From Maritimibacter harenae (GTDB lineage: Bacteria > Pseudomonadota > Alphaproteobacteria > Rhodobacterales > Rhodobacteraceae), in assembly GCF_009882975.1 (NCBI RefSeq), contig NZ_WTUX01000005.1:107688-145126 (forward strand): a stretch of 37,439 nt of DNA. Direction: 5' to 3'. The position numbers and the translations under genes were made by a program. The notes under the pieces are model-generated. The model made no database searches, was not told where the DNA came from, and was given only the letters and a program-made list of their open reading frames with translations. The first letter of the stretch is position 1. Each line of letters begins with the position of its first letter. This document shows, one piece after another, positions 9,550 to 16,757 of this stretch.

Positions 9550-10665
9550 TCAAGGCGTAAAGGCGTCGACCAGTGCGCGGCCCTGCACCACCGCCGAGAC
9601 GGCCGAGGCGACCTGCCCCACCGTGTCGTTCCAGCGCGCGATCGGGTCCGTGGTCACGAAGACCACGTCCATCGGGGCCATCATGAACTGCGATGTCAGG
9701 ATCAGCGTCGAGGCATCCGTCAGGTCGAACTGGAACACGTCGAAGCCCTTTTGCCGGCCCGGCGGGCGGCGGAAGACGAAGATGCCGCGCGCGTTGGCGC
9801 GAACCTGGTCGATCCCGCCCTGCCCCGCGAGGATCTCGGTCAGGTTGCGCGGGGCGGAGCCGAGCAGCACTTCACCTGTCTCGATCTCGCCGAACACGAA
9901 GACCTTGTTGTCGTTCATCGCCGGCACGACGACCATGTCGCCGGGCAGGATGAGCGGGTTCTGCCCGCGCGCGCCGTAGTCCACGAAGGACTGAAGGTTC
10001 ACGATGTAGGTCTTGCCGTGGCGGCGGATTTCCACGCGCCGCAGGTCCGAGTCCGGCTCGGTCCCCGCCTGGTTGAGAAGGTCGAGCAGCCGCATCGGCA
10101 CGTTGGTCAGCGTGACCGCGCCCTGGTTCGTCACTGCCCCCACGACCGACACGCGGTGCGCGTTGAATTCCTGTACGTCGACCTCGACCTGCGGATCGGC
10201 GATGTAGACGCTGAGCTTCTGCTCCAGGATCCCGCGAATCTGCGTGGTGGTACGGCCGACAGCGGTCACCATGCCCACGAAGGGATAGAAGAACTGCCCC
10301 CGCTCGTTCACGATGGGCCCCTCGACGATCGCGTCGCCGTCGCCGGAGACGCGCCGTTCCGGTGTGCTCCAGGTCTGCACGCGCAGCTGGTCACCCACCC
10401 CGACGGGATAGGCGTAGACGCCCGGATCGCTGGGCGGGTTGGACTCCACCGACAGGATCGCGGCACCCTTGGTGTCGCCGTATTGTTCGATGTTCTTGGT
10501 GGAGATGCGGATCACGTTGATGCCGCGCTCGGCTAGGGGTTCCTGCGCTTCCTCGGAAACCGGGAAGGTCATCCCGCCGGCGCAGGCCGAAAGGCTGGTG
10601 CCGGCAAGAAGCGCGAGCGCGGTGCGCCGTGCGATCTTCGCGTTTCGAGGATTGTCTATGCTCAC
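9550..10665 (-). CDS. Polysaccharide export outer-membrane lipoprotein (Wza/BexD-like)
   Basis: A 371-residue outer-membrane export channel subunit. The N-terminus has Arg residues, a hydrophobic stretch and the lipobox LSAC (Cys near residue 27), so it is lipidated. The Poly_export domain follows (YPVGVGDQLRVQTWSTPE and FFYPFVGMVTAVGRT), then SLBB-type repeats (VSVVGAVTNQGAVTL and VFVFGEIETGEVLL). The GTG at 10665 is chosen because AGGGGTGG lies just upstream and the signal peptide starts there. It sits 214 bp upstream of the Wzc gene on the same strand, presumably one operon. The 526-bp region upstream should hold its promoter. Confidence 0.92.
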   Translation of the reverse strand: MSIDNPRNAKIARRTALALLAGTSLSACAGGMTFPVSEEAQEPLAERGINVIRISTKNIEQYGDTKGAAILSVESNPPSDPGVYAYPVGVGDQLRVQTWSTPERRVSGDGDAIVEGPIVNERGQFFYPFVGMVTAVGRTTTQIRGILEQKLSVYIADPQVEVDVQEFNAHRVSVVGAVTNQGAVTLTNVPMRLLDLLNQAGTEPDSDLRRVEIRRHGKTYIVNLQSFVDYGARGQNPLILPGDMVVVPAMNDNKVFVFGEIETGEVLLGSAPRNLTEILAGQGGIDQVRANARGIFVFRRPPGRQKGFDVFQFDLTDASTLILTSQFMMAPMDVVFVTTDPIARWNDTVGQVASAVSAVVQGRALVDAFTP

Positions 10666-11035
10666 ACCACCACCCCTAGGATTCTTTTCTGTCTGCCGAC
10701 ACAATATCTACCATCAAATTTCTGCAGGCGCGAACCCCGCGAAGCCGGGCCTGTGCCAGTGTTGCGCCTGCGCCCCAAGTCGATTTATGTCGGCGGCTCC
10801 CCGCACGCGCAACAGCTGGAAACCCTGTCCACCGCCTTTTTCGCATGGAAAAATGCAAGGGGGGCGGTTCGGCAACGCCAAACGTGCGATTTGGTATAAG
10901 AGGCGATCGGGCGCCCGAATTTCGGCCTACGCCTTTTGGTGAATACGTGCCCCCTTCGAAAGAATGTGTCGGGTCCGGAGGCAACGCATGCGGGGACTTC
11001 GCGATTCGCGCCAAGGGGTAATTTGAATAGTCCAT

Positions 11036-11054
11036 GCACAATTTCAGGTTGTGC
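11036..11054. repeat. Inverted repeat GCACAA-N7-TTGTGC
   Basis: A perfect 6-bp inverted repeat separated by 7 bp, in the gap upstream of both the polysaccharide operon and the SPW gene. Its form fits a dimeric-regulator operator or a small RNA hairpin. It does not match the Fnr-like box used elsewhere in the window. Function is not known. Confidence 0.35.
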
Positions 11055-11104
11055 CCCGCGATCACCCATACGCCGCCGCGCCGCGCGCATTATTCTGTCC
11101 GCGG

Positions 11105-11118
11105 TTGTCGGCCGTCAA
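11105..11118 (+). promoter_or_regulatory. Fnr-like box upstream of SPW gene
   Basis: TTGTC-GGCC-GTCAA, one base from the TTGAC-N4-GTCAA motif repeated through the window. It lies 73 bp upstream of the SPW start at 11192. An AATGAT hexamer begins 21 bp after the box and could be the -10 element. This is the left-most good copy, about 3.9 kb before the dense island. Confidence 0.55.
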
Positions 11119-11156
11119 TGCCACGCCCGCAAAGGCTGAAATGATGGAGGCGCGCG

Positions 11157-11195
11157 ATGGACACATCGCGTGCAACACGGAGACCTGAACCATGA
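11157..11195 (+). CDS. Possible 12-residue leader peptide coupled to the SPW gene
   Basis: An ATG at 11157 has a good GGAGG ribosome site 6 bp upstream and encodes MDTSRATRRPEP before a TGA. That TGA overlaps the ATG of the SPW gene (ATGA at 11192-11195). The arrangement would couple translation of the SPW gene to the leader. The peptide has no recognisable feature, and the overlap may be chance, so confidence is low. Confidence 0.25.
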   Translation: MDTSRATRRPEP

Positions 11196-11548
11196 ACAAG
11201 ATACATTGGCAGGACGTCATCACCCTCATCATCGGCCTGTGGATCATCGCCTCGGCCTTCTTCCTGGGACCGACCCTCGCCGAGGGCGAGGCGTTCCCCA
11301 TGAGCGGCTGGAACTTCCTCGCGACCGGGGCCGTGGCCGTGATCCTGGGCGGTGCGGCGCTGTTTTCTTTCCAGAAATGGGAAGAATGGCTCACGGCGCT
11401 GGTCGGGGCCTGGCTCGTCCTTTCGCCCTGGGTGCTCGGATACGCGACCGAAACGGCATTGGTATGGAATGCCATCGTCTCGGGCGGCATCCTCGTCGTG
11501 ATGGGGCTCTGGACCTCGTTCGAGGAAAGCGAGAGCGCCATCTTCTGA
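11192..11548 (+). CDS. SPW-repeat membrane protein
   Basis: A 118-residue integral membrane protein with four hydrophobic segments. It carries the two SPW-repeat signatures: WNFLATGAVAVILGG near residue 46 and LVLSPWVLGYATE near residue 77, followed by a second WNAIVSGGILVVMG. The family is found in stress-associated gene sets of proteobacteria and actinobacteria; its biochemical role is not established. The ATG at 11192 has a CGGAGA ribosome site. An Fnr-like box upstream suggests low-oxygen control along with the larger island. Confidence 0.85.
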   Translation: MNKIHWQDVITLIIGLWIIASAFFLGPTLAEGEAFPMSGWNFLATGAVAVILGGAALFSFQKWEEWLTALVGAWLVLSPWVLGYATETALVWNAIVSGGILVVMGLWTSFEESESAIF

Positions 11549-11554
11549 ACCGGC

Positions 11555-11576
11555 GCGGCCGCAGCCCTGCGGCCGC
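11555..11576 (+). terminator. Strong GC hairpin after SPW gene
   Basis: A perfect 10-bp inverted repeat (GCGGCCGCAG and CTGCGGCCGC) with a 2-base centre, starting 7 bp after the SPW stop codon. There is no T tract, so it is not a classical intrinsic terminator. It may stabilise the 3' end or assist termination. Confidence 0.4.
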
Positions 11577-11731
11577 CCGCCCGAAGCCACGCGTGACAAC
11601 GTTCGCGCGATGGGCCGTCGATTGCCACGCGATGCCCTGATCGGCATTATTGGATCAGCCGATCACTTGGCGGGCGCATCGTGCAGATGGGCACGAACGC
11701 CGGTCCGGGCCGAAACGACACGCGGGGGACC

Positions 11732-12442
11732 ATGTTCAAGAAAACAATCCTGGTCGTCGACGACGAGGCCGAGGTCCGGTCAATTCTGCGCAAACTTCTT
11801 GAAACCGAAGGCTGGCGGGTCCGCGAGGCCGCCGACATGAACGGCATGATCGCCGAACTCGACGCCGGCGGGGTCGACCTGGTATCACTCGACCTCGAAC
11901 TGGGGGACGGCGACGGGCTGTCTCTGGCGCGCGATCTGCGGGCGAAACAGAACATTCCGGTCGTCATCATCAGCGGCCACGGCGCGCCGGACACCCGGGC
12001 CCAGGGGCTGGTCGCCGGGGCCGACGATTTCATCGTGAAACCCTTCGACTCCCGCGAAGTCGTCATCCGCATCCACCGCGTGCTCGATCGTTACGAACGC
12101 CCGAAAAGTCCCGCAGAACTGTCGATCGACCACGCGCGGGTCGACCTCAAACGCGGCCGGGTCGTCCACCACGACGGCCGGAGCGAGGATCTCACCCCGT
12201 TCGAGGCAAAGCTCCTCGAACTGTTCCTGAAGCATCCCGAACAGGTGATAAGCAGGGACGAGATCAACCGCGCGCTCCACGGGCGCGAATGGTCGCCCTA
12301 CGACCGCACCATAGACGGGCACGTGGCCCGTCTCAGGCGCAAGATCGAGCCGGACGGCGACGCCCCGCGGCTGATCCGGTCGGTGCGTGGCGTGGGCTAC
12401 GTCTTCATACCGGAGAACGAGAGCGGCACGCTTCAGCCTTGA
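11732..12442 (+). CDS. OmpR/PhoB-type response regulator
   Basis: A 236-residue cytosolic transcription factor. The receiver domain (residues 4-118) has the acidic pair in VVDDEAEV, phosphoacceptor Asp54 in SLDLELGDGDG, the conserved Ser in VVIISGHG and Lys in FIVKPFDS. The C-terminal winged helix (about 135-232) has TPFEAKLLELFLKHPEQVISR, DRTIDGHVARLRRKIE and RSVRGVGYVFIP. The ATG at 11732 follows CGGGGGA; an upstream in-frame ATG lacks both ribosome site and homology. Its last 38 bp overlap the 3' end of the convergent hybrid kinase gene, so the two probably form a related signalling pair despite opposite orientation. Confidence 0.93.
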   Translation: MFKKTILVVDDEAEVRSILRKLLETEGWRVREAADMNGMIAELDAGGVDLVSLDLELGDGDGLSLARDLRAKQNIPVVIISGHGAPDTRAQGLVAGADDFIVKPFDSREVVIRIHRVLDRYERPKSPAELSIDHARVDLKRGRVVHHDGRSEDLTPFEAKLLELFLKHPEQVISRDEINRALHGREWSPYDRTIDGHVARLRRKIEPDGDAPRLIRSVRGVGYVFIPENESGTLQP

Positions 12443-14378
12443 GCGCGCGCGCCACGGCCACGGCGAGCGTGTGCAGCGTGTAGGGCTTGGGAAGGAGCTC
12501 CATCGCGATGTCGCCCGTCATCCGCGCGTCCTCGCGCAACGAGGTATGACCGGAGGTGAGAAGCGCGGGGATCTTGCGGCCCTCGGCGCAAAGGTGTTCG
12601 ACAAGATCGATGCCCGTCTTGCGGCCCGGCAACACGACATCCGAGAACACGAGGTCCACGGGCTCGCCCCGTTCGACGAGCGAAATCGCCTGGTCGGCCG
12701 AGCCCGCCTCGATGACCGCGTATCCCAGCGCCTCGAGCCGGTCGAGCACGCTTTCGCGCACCAGCGGGTCGTCCTCGACCACCAGCACCAGCTCGCCGTC
12801 GCCACGCGGCATGTCCTTGGACAAGGTCCCCGTCTCGAGTTCCGGCATGTCCACGCGCGGGAAGTAGAGGGTCACGTCGGTGCCCGCCCCGACCTCGGAG
12901 TCGATCCTGAGAAACCCGCCGGCGCGCGACAGCATCGTCGCGACGCTGGTCAGGCCAAGGCCGCTGCCCCGGTCGGGCATCTTCGTCGTGAAGAAGGGCT
13001 CGATCGCCTTCTGGGCCACGTCCGGGCTCATCCCCGCGCCGGTATCGGTCACGGTGAGCCAGACGAAATCGCCGGGCCGCCCGCCCGGGATCTGACCCGC
13101 GTCCGCGGCCGTCAGGCGCCGCGAGCCGGTGGAAATGCTGATCGTTCCCCGGTCCGCCGTCGCCTCACGCGCATTGAGCACGAGGTTGAGGACGGCCCCG
13201 TCGAGCTCACCGCGGTCGAGGAAAATCGCCCCCTCGGGCGCCCCCGGCACGAAGGTGGTGTGCGCGTCTTCGCCCAGCACCCGCTCGAGCATGGTCCAGG
13301 TGCGCGTGAGGTGTTCGTCGACGGCGAGCGCGCCTGGCCGCGGCTCGCGTGCCCCCGACAGCGACAGAAGCCGGCGGGTGAAGCTTGCGCCGAGCTGCGT
13401 CGCCTCGGTCGCGCGGCGCAGGTGGTCCTTCATCGCCCGGTCCACGGTCTGGTCCGAGGCGAATTCCAGGTTCGACATGATGACGGTCAGCAAGTTGTTG
13501 AAATCATGCGCGATCATACCCGCCATGCGCCCCACGGTCTCGAGCCGCTGCGCCGAGTCCAGCGCATTCGACAGGCGCGCGCGTTCCGTCCGGTCGAACA
13601 GGACGCCGATCCCGCGCACCGGGCGCCGCGCCGCGCCCTCGCCCGTGTATTCGACCCGACCCTTCAGCTCGAAATGCCGCCGCATTCCGCCGATCTCGGG
13701 GGCGAGTTCCAGGCTGAAAAGCCCGGTGCCCGTCGGGTCCAGAACGTTGTCGCGCAGCCTGCGCAGTTCCACCTGGTCCTCGGGCGCGGCGAGCTGGATG
13801 AATTCTTCGATCGTGTCGAACGGCCCCTCGGCGTCGAGCAGATCGTAGATCGTGGGCGAGACATAGATTTCGCCGGTGTCCGCGCGAACCTCGAACAAGC
13901 CGATACGGGCCACGTCCATCGCGTGGCTCAGACGGTGTTCGCTGGCCTCCATCCGGTGGCGCGCCTGCACGGCCTCGGTGATGTCCTCGGTCACCACGAC
14001 GATGCCGGTCACCTCGTCGTCGGCGCCGTGGATCGGACGGATGGTCCAGCGTTGCCAGGTCTCGGTCCCGTCGGGGAGTGTCGTCCGGCTCTCTTCGTTG
14101 CTGATCGTCCGACCGGCCAGGCCGGCGCGGTGGGCGGCCCTGAGTTCCTGCGACATCCACGGGGCGATGTCGTACTGGCACGTCCCGATCAGCGTTTCAC
14201 CCTGGAGCCGGAACGTCTTCACCCAGGCCTTCGATACGGCCACGTAGTTCATCGCCCTGTCGAACAGGGCGAGCGGGACCGGAAAATCCTCGATGAACGT
14301 GGAGAGCCGGAGTTTCAGGGAGTCGAGCGTTTCGCCCCCGAACGGCACCGGGCCGATGATGTCTTCGTCCTTGGGCAT
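12405..14378 (-). CDS. PAS-PAS hybrid histidine kinase with C-terminal receiver
   Basis: A 657-residue signalling protein without membrane segments, so a cytosolic sensor. Domains in order: PAS (about 23-135), PAS (about 150-265), a histidine phosphotransfer helix with His291 in GMIAHDFNNLLTVI, a HATPase (about 390-515; N box LNLVLNAREAT, G1 DTGAGM, G2 GSGLGL), and a receiver (about 528-645) with acidic VVEDDPLV, phosphoacceptor in VFSDVVLPG and LLPKPY. The AHDFNNLL form marks the hybrid-kinase family that often works through a separate regulator. The convergent OmpR-type gene is the obvious candidate partner. Ligand for the PAS domains is unknown. Confidence 0.92.
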   Translation of the reverse strand: MPKDEDIIGPVPFGGETLDSLKLRLSTFIEDFPVPLALFDRAMNYVAVSKAWVKTFRLQGETLIGTCQYDIAPWMSQELRAAHRAGLAGRTISNEESRTTLPDGTETWQRWTIRPIHGADDEVTGIVVVTEDITEAVQARHRMEASEHRLSHAMDVARIGLFEVRADTGEIYVSPTIYDLLDAEGPFDTIEEFIQLAAPEDQVELRRLRDNVLDPTGTGLFSLELAPEIGGMRRHFELKGRVEYTGEGAARRPVRGIGVLFDRTERARLSNALDSAQRLETVGRMAGMIAHDFNNLLTVIMSNLEFASDQTVDRAMKDHLRRATEATQLGASFTRRLLSLSGAREPRPGALAVDEHLTRTWTMLERVLGEDAHTTFVPGAPEGAIFLDRGELDGAVLNLVLNAREATADRGTISISTGSRRLTAADAGQIPGGRPGDFVWLTVTDTGAGMSPDVAQKAIEPFFTTKMPDRGSGLGLTSVATMLSRAGGFLRIDSEVGAGTDVTLYFPRVDMPELETGTLSKDMPRGDGELVLVVEDDPLVRESVLDRLEALGYAVIEAGSADQAISLVERGEPVDLVFSDVVLPGRKTGIDLVEHLCAEGRKIPALLTSGHTSLREDARMTGDIAMELLPKPYTLHTLAVAVARALKAEACRSRSPV

Positions 14379-14479
14379 GCGATCGTCCCCCGCATCCGTG
14401 CCCTGCGCAGAACGTCACGCGTCCCACGCCCGTCAATACAGGGGTAATACCACGATCACTGTATTCTGAGGAGTCGCCG

Positions 14480-14501
14480 AAAGTCGGTATCGACTGACTT
14501 T
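14480..14501 (-). terminator. Weak hairpin downstream of phasin gene
   Basis: An AAAGTC/GACTTT inverted repeat containing a tighter AGTCG-GTAT-CGACT hairpin lies just beyond the phasin stop codon. Read on the plus strand it ends in five Ts; on the minus strand the T run is shorter. It could end phasin transcription, but support is modest. Confidence 0.3.
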
Positions 14502-14511
14502 TTCGTGCGCG

Positions 14512-14934
14512 TCACACCGGGACGGACTTCATGATCTCCTCGGTATCCGCCACGCCCAGCGCCTCCTGCATCTCGCCGCGCGCCTTGTCGAACCCCTCGA
14601 AGACCTCCGCGAAATACTCGCCCCAGAGCCTGCGCGCCTCGACCGCGTATTCCTGGGCCGTCATGGCGAAATAGCTTCCCCAGAGCGCCGCGACCGTCGC
14701 AGGGTCGCGCGGCGTGGCCATTTCGCGCAGCCGCTCCTGGTCTTCCTGCAGGCGTTCGATGGCGAAGCGCAGCATCTCGTTGTTGATGCGCTGAATCCCG
14801 GCCGCGTTCGTCGCCTGCATGGTCCGCAGGCTTTCCATCATGACCTGGTTGACGTTGAAGCCGTTCGTCATCGCCTCGAACGGAACCGCGGTGGCCTTCG
14901 ATGTGTCGGGCTTTTTCGATTTCTGCTTGGACAT
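14512..14934 (-). CDS. Phasin-family protein
   Basis: A 140-residue, largely helical protein resembling phasin family 2: a basic Ser/Lys-rich N-terminus, then NQVMMESLRTMQATNAAGIQ, heptad-like IERLQEDQERLREM and an amphipathic Tyr/Ala-rich C-terminal helix. Phasins coat polyhydroxyalkanoate granules and can act as chaperone-like proteins. No PHA synthase is in the window, so granule binding is inferred from family only. The ATG at 14934 has a GGAGG site. It diverges from the usp gene across an Fnr-like box, which suggests co-regulation. Confidence 0.8.
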   Translation of the reverse strand: MSKQKSKKPDTSKATAVPFEAMTNGFNVNQVMMESLRTMQATNAAGIQRINNEMLRFAIERLQEDQERLREMATPRDPATVAALWGSYFAMTAQEYAVEARRLWGEYFAEVFEGFDKARGEMQEALGVADTEEIMKSVPV

Positions 14935-15001
14935 GGCGGGCCTCCGATCATGGGCGGATCTGTGACACCGACCGTCCTAACGATCCCGGCGGCGTGCGAC
15001 A

Positions 15002-15015
15002 TTGATCTTCGTCAA
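15002..15015. promoter_or_regulatory. Fnr-like box between phasin and usp genes
   Basis: TTGAT-CTTC-GTCAA, one base from the classical Fnr consensus TTGAT-N4-ATCAA. It lies 67 bp from the phasin ATG and 84 bp from the usp ATG in a divergent intergenic region, so it may serve both. A second, weaker copy follows 24 bp away. Confidence 0.75.
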
Positions 15016-15025
15016 CGCGCCGGCA

Positions 15026-15039
15026 ATGACGGCCGGCAA
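15026..15039. promoter_or_regulatory. Second, weaker Fnr-like box before usp
   Basis: On the minus strand the core reads TTGCC-GGCC-GTCAT within an 18-bp CATTGCC-N4-GTCATTG inverted repeat. A CAGGGT hexamer begins exactly 22 bp downstream on the plus strand. That is the same spacing as at most other boxes, and suggests this copy rather than the first positions polymerase for the usp gene. Confidence 0.45.
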
Positions 15040-15099
15040 TGCGCGGCAAGGCCGCGCCCGGCAGGGTCATCGCGGGTTCACACAGAAGGAGACCGCCCG

Positions 15100-15606
15100 A
15101 TGCCCGATCGCATACTCGTCGCCACCGATGGTTCGGACCACGGGAACAGGGCCGTGGAGCAGGCCGCGCGACTTGCAGCGGCGCTTGGAACCGACCTCAC
15201 GATCACGCACGTCGTGGGCCATCGGCACCCGGACCCGGAGTGGCGGAAGATGGCCGAATCCGAGCACATGGTCGAGCATTTCGCCCAGGCCGACCAGCCG
15301 GCGATGAGCGATTTCCTGGTGCGGGCCGACCGGGACGTGAATGAAAGCCAGCTCATGTCCGCCCTGGGCGAACAGGTTCTCGCCCAGGCACTGCAGCGCG
15401 CCCGCGACTGCGGCGCGCGCGGCGTGCGCACCAAGATGTGTACGGGCGACTATGCCGACGAGATCCTGGATCTTGCCGAAGCGCTCGACCCGACGATGAT
15501 CGTCATGGGGCACCGCGGGCTGGGACGGTTCCGTGGCGCGCTTCTGGGCAGCGTGTCCCAGAAGGTGCTGCATCACGCGCCCTGCCCCGTCCTGATCGTG
15601 CCCTGA
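15100..15606 (+). CDS. Universal stress protein (single UspA domain)
   Basis: A 168-residue cytosolic UspA-fold protein. The N-terminal ILVATDGSDHGNRAVEQA and the ATP-binding signature G-x2-G-x9-G-S (GHRGLGRFRGALLGS, about residues 137-151) followed by CPVLIVP are complete, so it should bind ATP. The ATG at 15100 follows an AAGGAG site; the open frame continues upstream without homology. The gene ends 3 bp before the convergent kinase-like gene. Fnr-like boxes upstream place it in the low-oxygen regulon. Confidence 0.93.
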   Translation: MPDRILVATDGSDHGNRAVEQAARLAAALGTDLTITHVVGHRHPDPEWRKMAESEHMVEHFAQADQPAMSDFLVRADRDVNESQLMSALGEQVLAQALQRARDCGARGVRTKMCTGDYADEILDLAEALDPTMIVMGHRGLGRFRGALLGSVSQKVLHHAPCPVLIVP

Positions 15607-15609
15607 GCC

Positions 15610-16650
15610 TCACCAGCCCGAAACGCCCGCGCCCTGCGCGATGGACCGCGCGAGAAGGAGGTAGCGGCGCGCCTCGCGCGGCCAGCGCGCGGGCGCGCGC
15701 GGCGCCGTATCCCGCAGGTGGTCGATCGCCAGTCGCGCGCGCGTCAGCAGCCGGTTGACCCCGTAGGCGCACATGAGCGTGCGCGAGGGCGGCGCCATGC
15801 CCGCCGACGCGAGCCGCTCCATCAGCGCCATCCCGATCCACCCGGCCCCGAACCGCGCGCATTCGATGCCAAGGTAGGCGCATTCCTCGAACGGATCGGC
15901 GAGCCTGAGGTCCGGGTCGAACTCCAGCCTGTCGAACACCACCGGCGGGTTCTCGAGGCAGATGTGCTCGGGGCGCAGGTCGCCATGCCCCTCGACGATC
16001 AGGCCGGCCCCGGCGCGCGCCACGATCTCGGCCCGGCACCGGGTGACGAGGCCGGGGGCATGACGCACGAAGGCCGGCGAGAAGGCTGGTCCCAGCCACG
16101 GTTGCATCGCGGCGAGATGGGCGGAGTTGACCCGGCCCGTGTGGCTCCACCTGTCGAGATAATGCGCGGCGGCCGCGGGCGGGCGCACCGCCCGGCGGTA
16201 GAAGGCGACGAGCCGATCGGCCAGCGCCTCGACCTCGTCCAGCGTGGGCGCGGGCCCCGCGTCCAGCCGGGCTGCCAGCATCCGGCGTGCATCCAGCCGA
16301 CGCATGAGGACGAGCGCCTCCACCACGAGCCCCTCTCCATCGAGAGCCAGCGTGCCGTCGTCCGCCTGGGTGATCGCCGTCAGCCCGAGGTAGACGTCGG
16401 GCCCCGCAAGCTCCCGGTTGAGCCTGAGCTCTTCGCGGCACAGGTGGGCGCGGGCGGTGGCGGTGGTGAGGTCCGCGAACGGCAGGCGCACGGGTTTCTT
16501 CATCTTCCAGGCGTGGGGGCCCGCCATCACGACGACGGCGGAATGGGTCTCGACCACCGTGGGCCGGGCCCGCGCCGCGCGCGCCGCCGCGCGCACCAGG
16601 AAGGCGCGTTTGGTGTCGTAATCCGGGCGGCGCGGACGCGTCAGCATCAT
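15610..16650 (-). CDS. Aminoglycoside-phosphotransferase-fold kinase-like protein
   Basis: A 346-residue protein with the APH/choline-kinase fold. The N-lobe carries an ATP-binding Lys in AWKMKKPVRLPF (about residue 50). The catalytic loop is GHGDLRPEHICLE: the His and Asp are kept, but the usual metal-binding Asn is His, as I recall for this subfamily. VVFDRLEFDPDLR follows. It resembles the N-terminal half of bifunctional APH/P-loop kinases but lacks the P-loop half. Start at 16650 (or the adjacent ATG at 16647) has only a weak ribosome site. A divergent Fnr-like box lies 60 bp upstream. The substrate is unknown and antibiotic resistance should not be assumed. Confidence 0.8.
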   Translation of the reverse strand: MMLTRPRRPDYDTKRAFLVRAAARAARARPTVVETHSAVVVMAGPHAWKMKKPVRLPFADLTTATARAHLCREELRLNRELAGPDVYLGLTAITQADDGTLALDGEGLVVEALVLMRRLDARRMLAARLDAGPAPTLDEVEALADRLVAFYRRAVRPPAAAAHYLDRWSHTGRVNSAHLAAMQPWLGPAFSPAFVRHAPGLVTRCRAEIVARAGAGLIVEGHGDLRPEHICLENPPVVFDRLEFDPDLRLADPFEECAYLGIECARFGAGWIGMALMERLASAGMAPPSRTLMCAYGVNRLLTRARLAIDHLRDTAPRAPARWPREARRYLLLARSIAQGAGVSGW

Positions 16651-16709
16651 CGGTCGGGCTCATGTGAGTGGTGGTCCTTCCGATCCTCGCCCTATTGCGC
16701 CGCGCGTCA

Positions 16710-16723
16710 TTGCGCCCCGTCAT
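16710..16723. promoter_or_regulatory. Degenerate Fnr/NnrR-like box before PRPP-synthetase-like gene
   Basis: TTGCG-CCCC-GTCAT inside CATTGCG-N4-GTCATTG. The left half resembles an NnrR-type half-site as much as an Fnr one. A CACCCT hexamer begins exactly 22 bp downstream. The box centre is 41.5 bp before the ATG at 16758, so class II activation would start the RNA at the start codon. Confidence 0.5.
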
Positions 16724-16757
16724 TGCCGCGCCTCTCTGGCCGGGACACCCTCGCCCC

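Larger units (their letters stand above)
10666..11191. other. Gene-poor intergenic region between polysaccharide operon and SPW gene
   Basis: No convincing protein gene is seen in about 525 bp. Several open frames exist but lack ribosome sites and family-like sequence. The stretch is less GC-rich than its surroundings and should contain the minus-strand promoter for the Wza/Wzc operon and the plus-strand promoter for the SPW gene. Identified elements are an inverted repeat at 11036-11054, an Fnr-like box at 11105-11118 and a 12-codon leader frame at 11157-11195. Confidence 0.6.

Noticed and set aside
12387-14447. Long plus-strand open frame opposite the hybrid histidine kinase
   Set aside because: Shadow of the kinase; Arg/His/Asp-rich with no recognisable domain.
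15610-16650. Aminoglycoside resistance enzyme
   Set aside because: Only the kinase fold is shared. The gene lies in a stress regulon and resembles a widespread chromosomal kinase-like family, so resistance is not supported.
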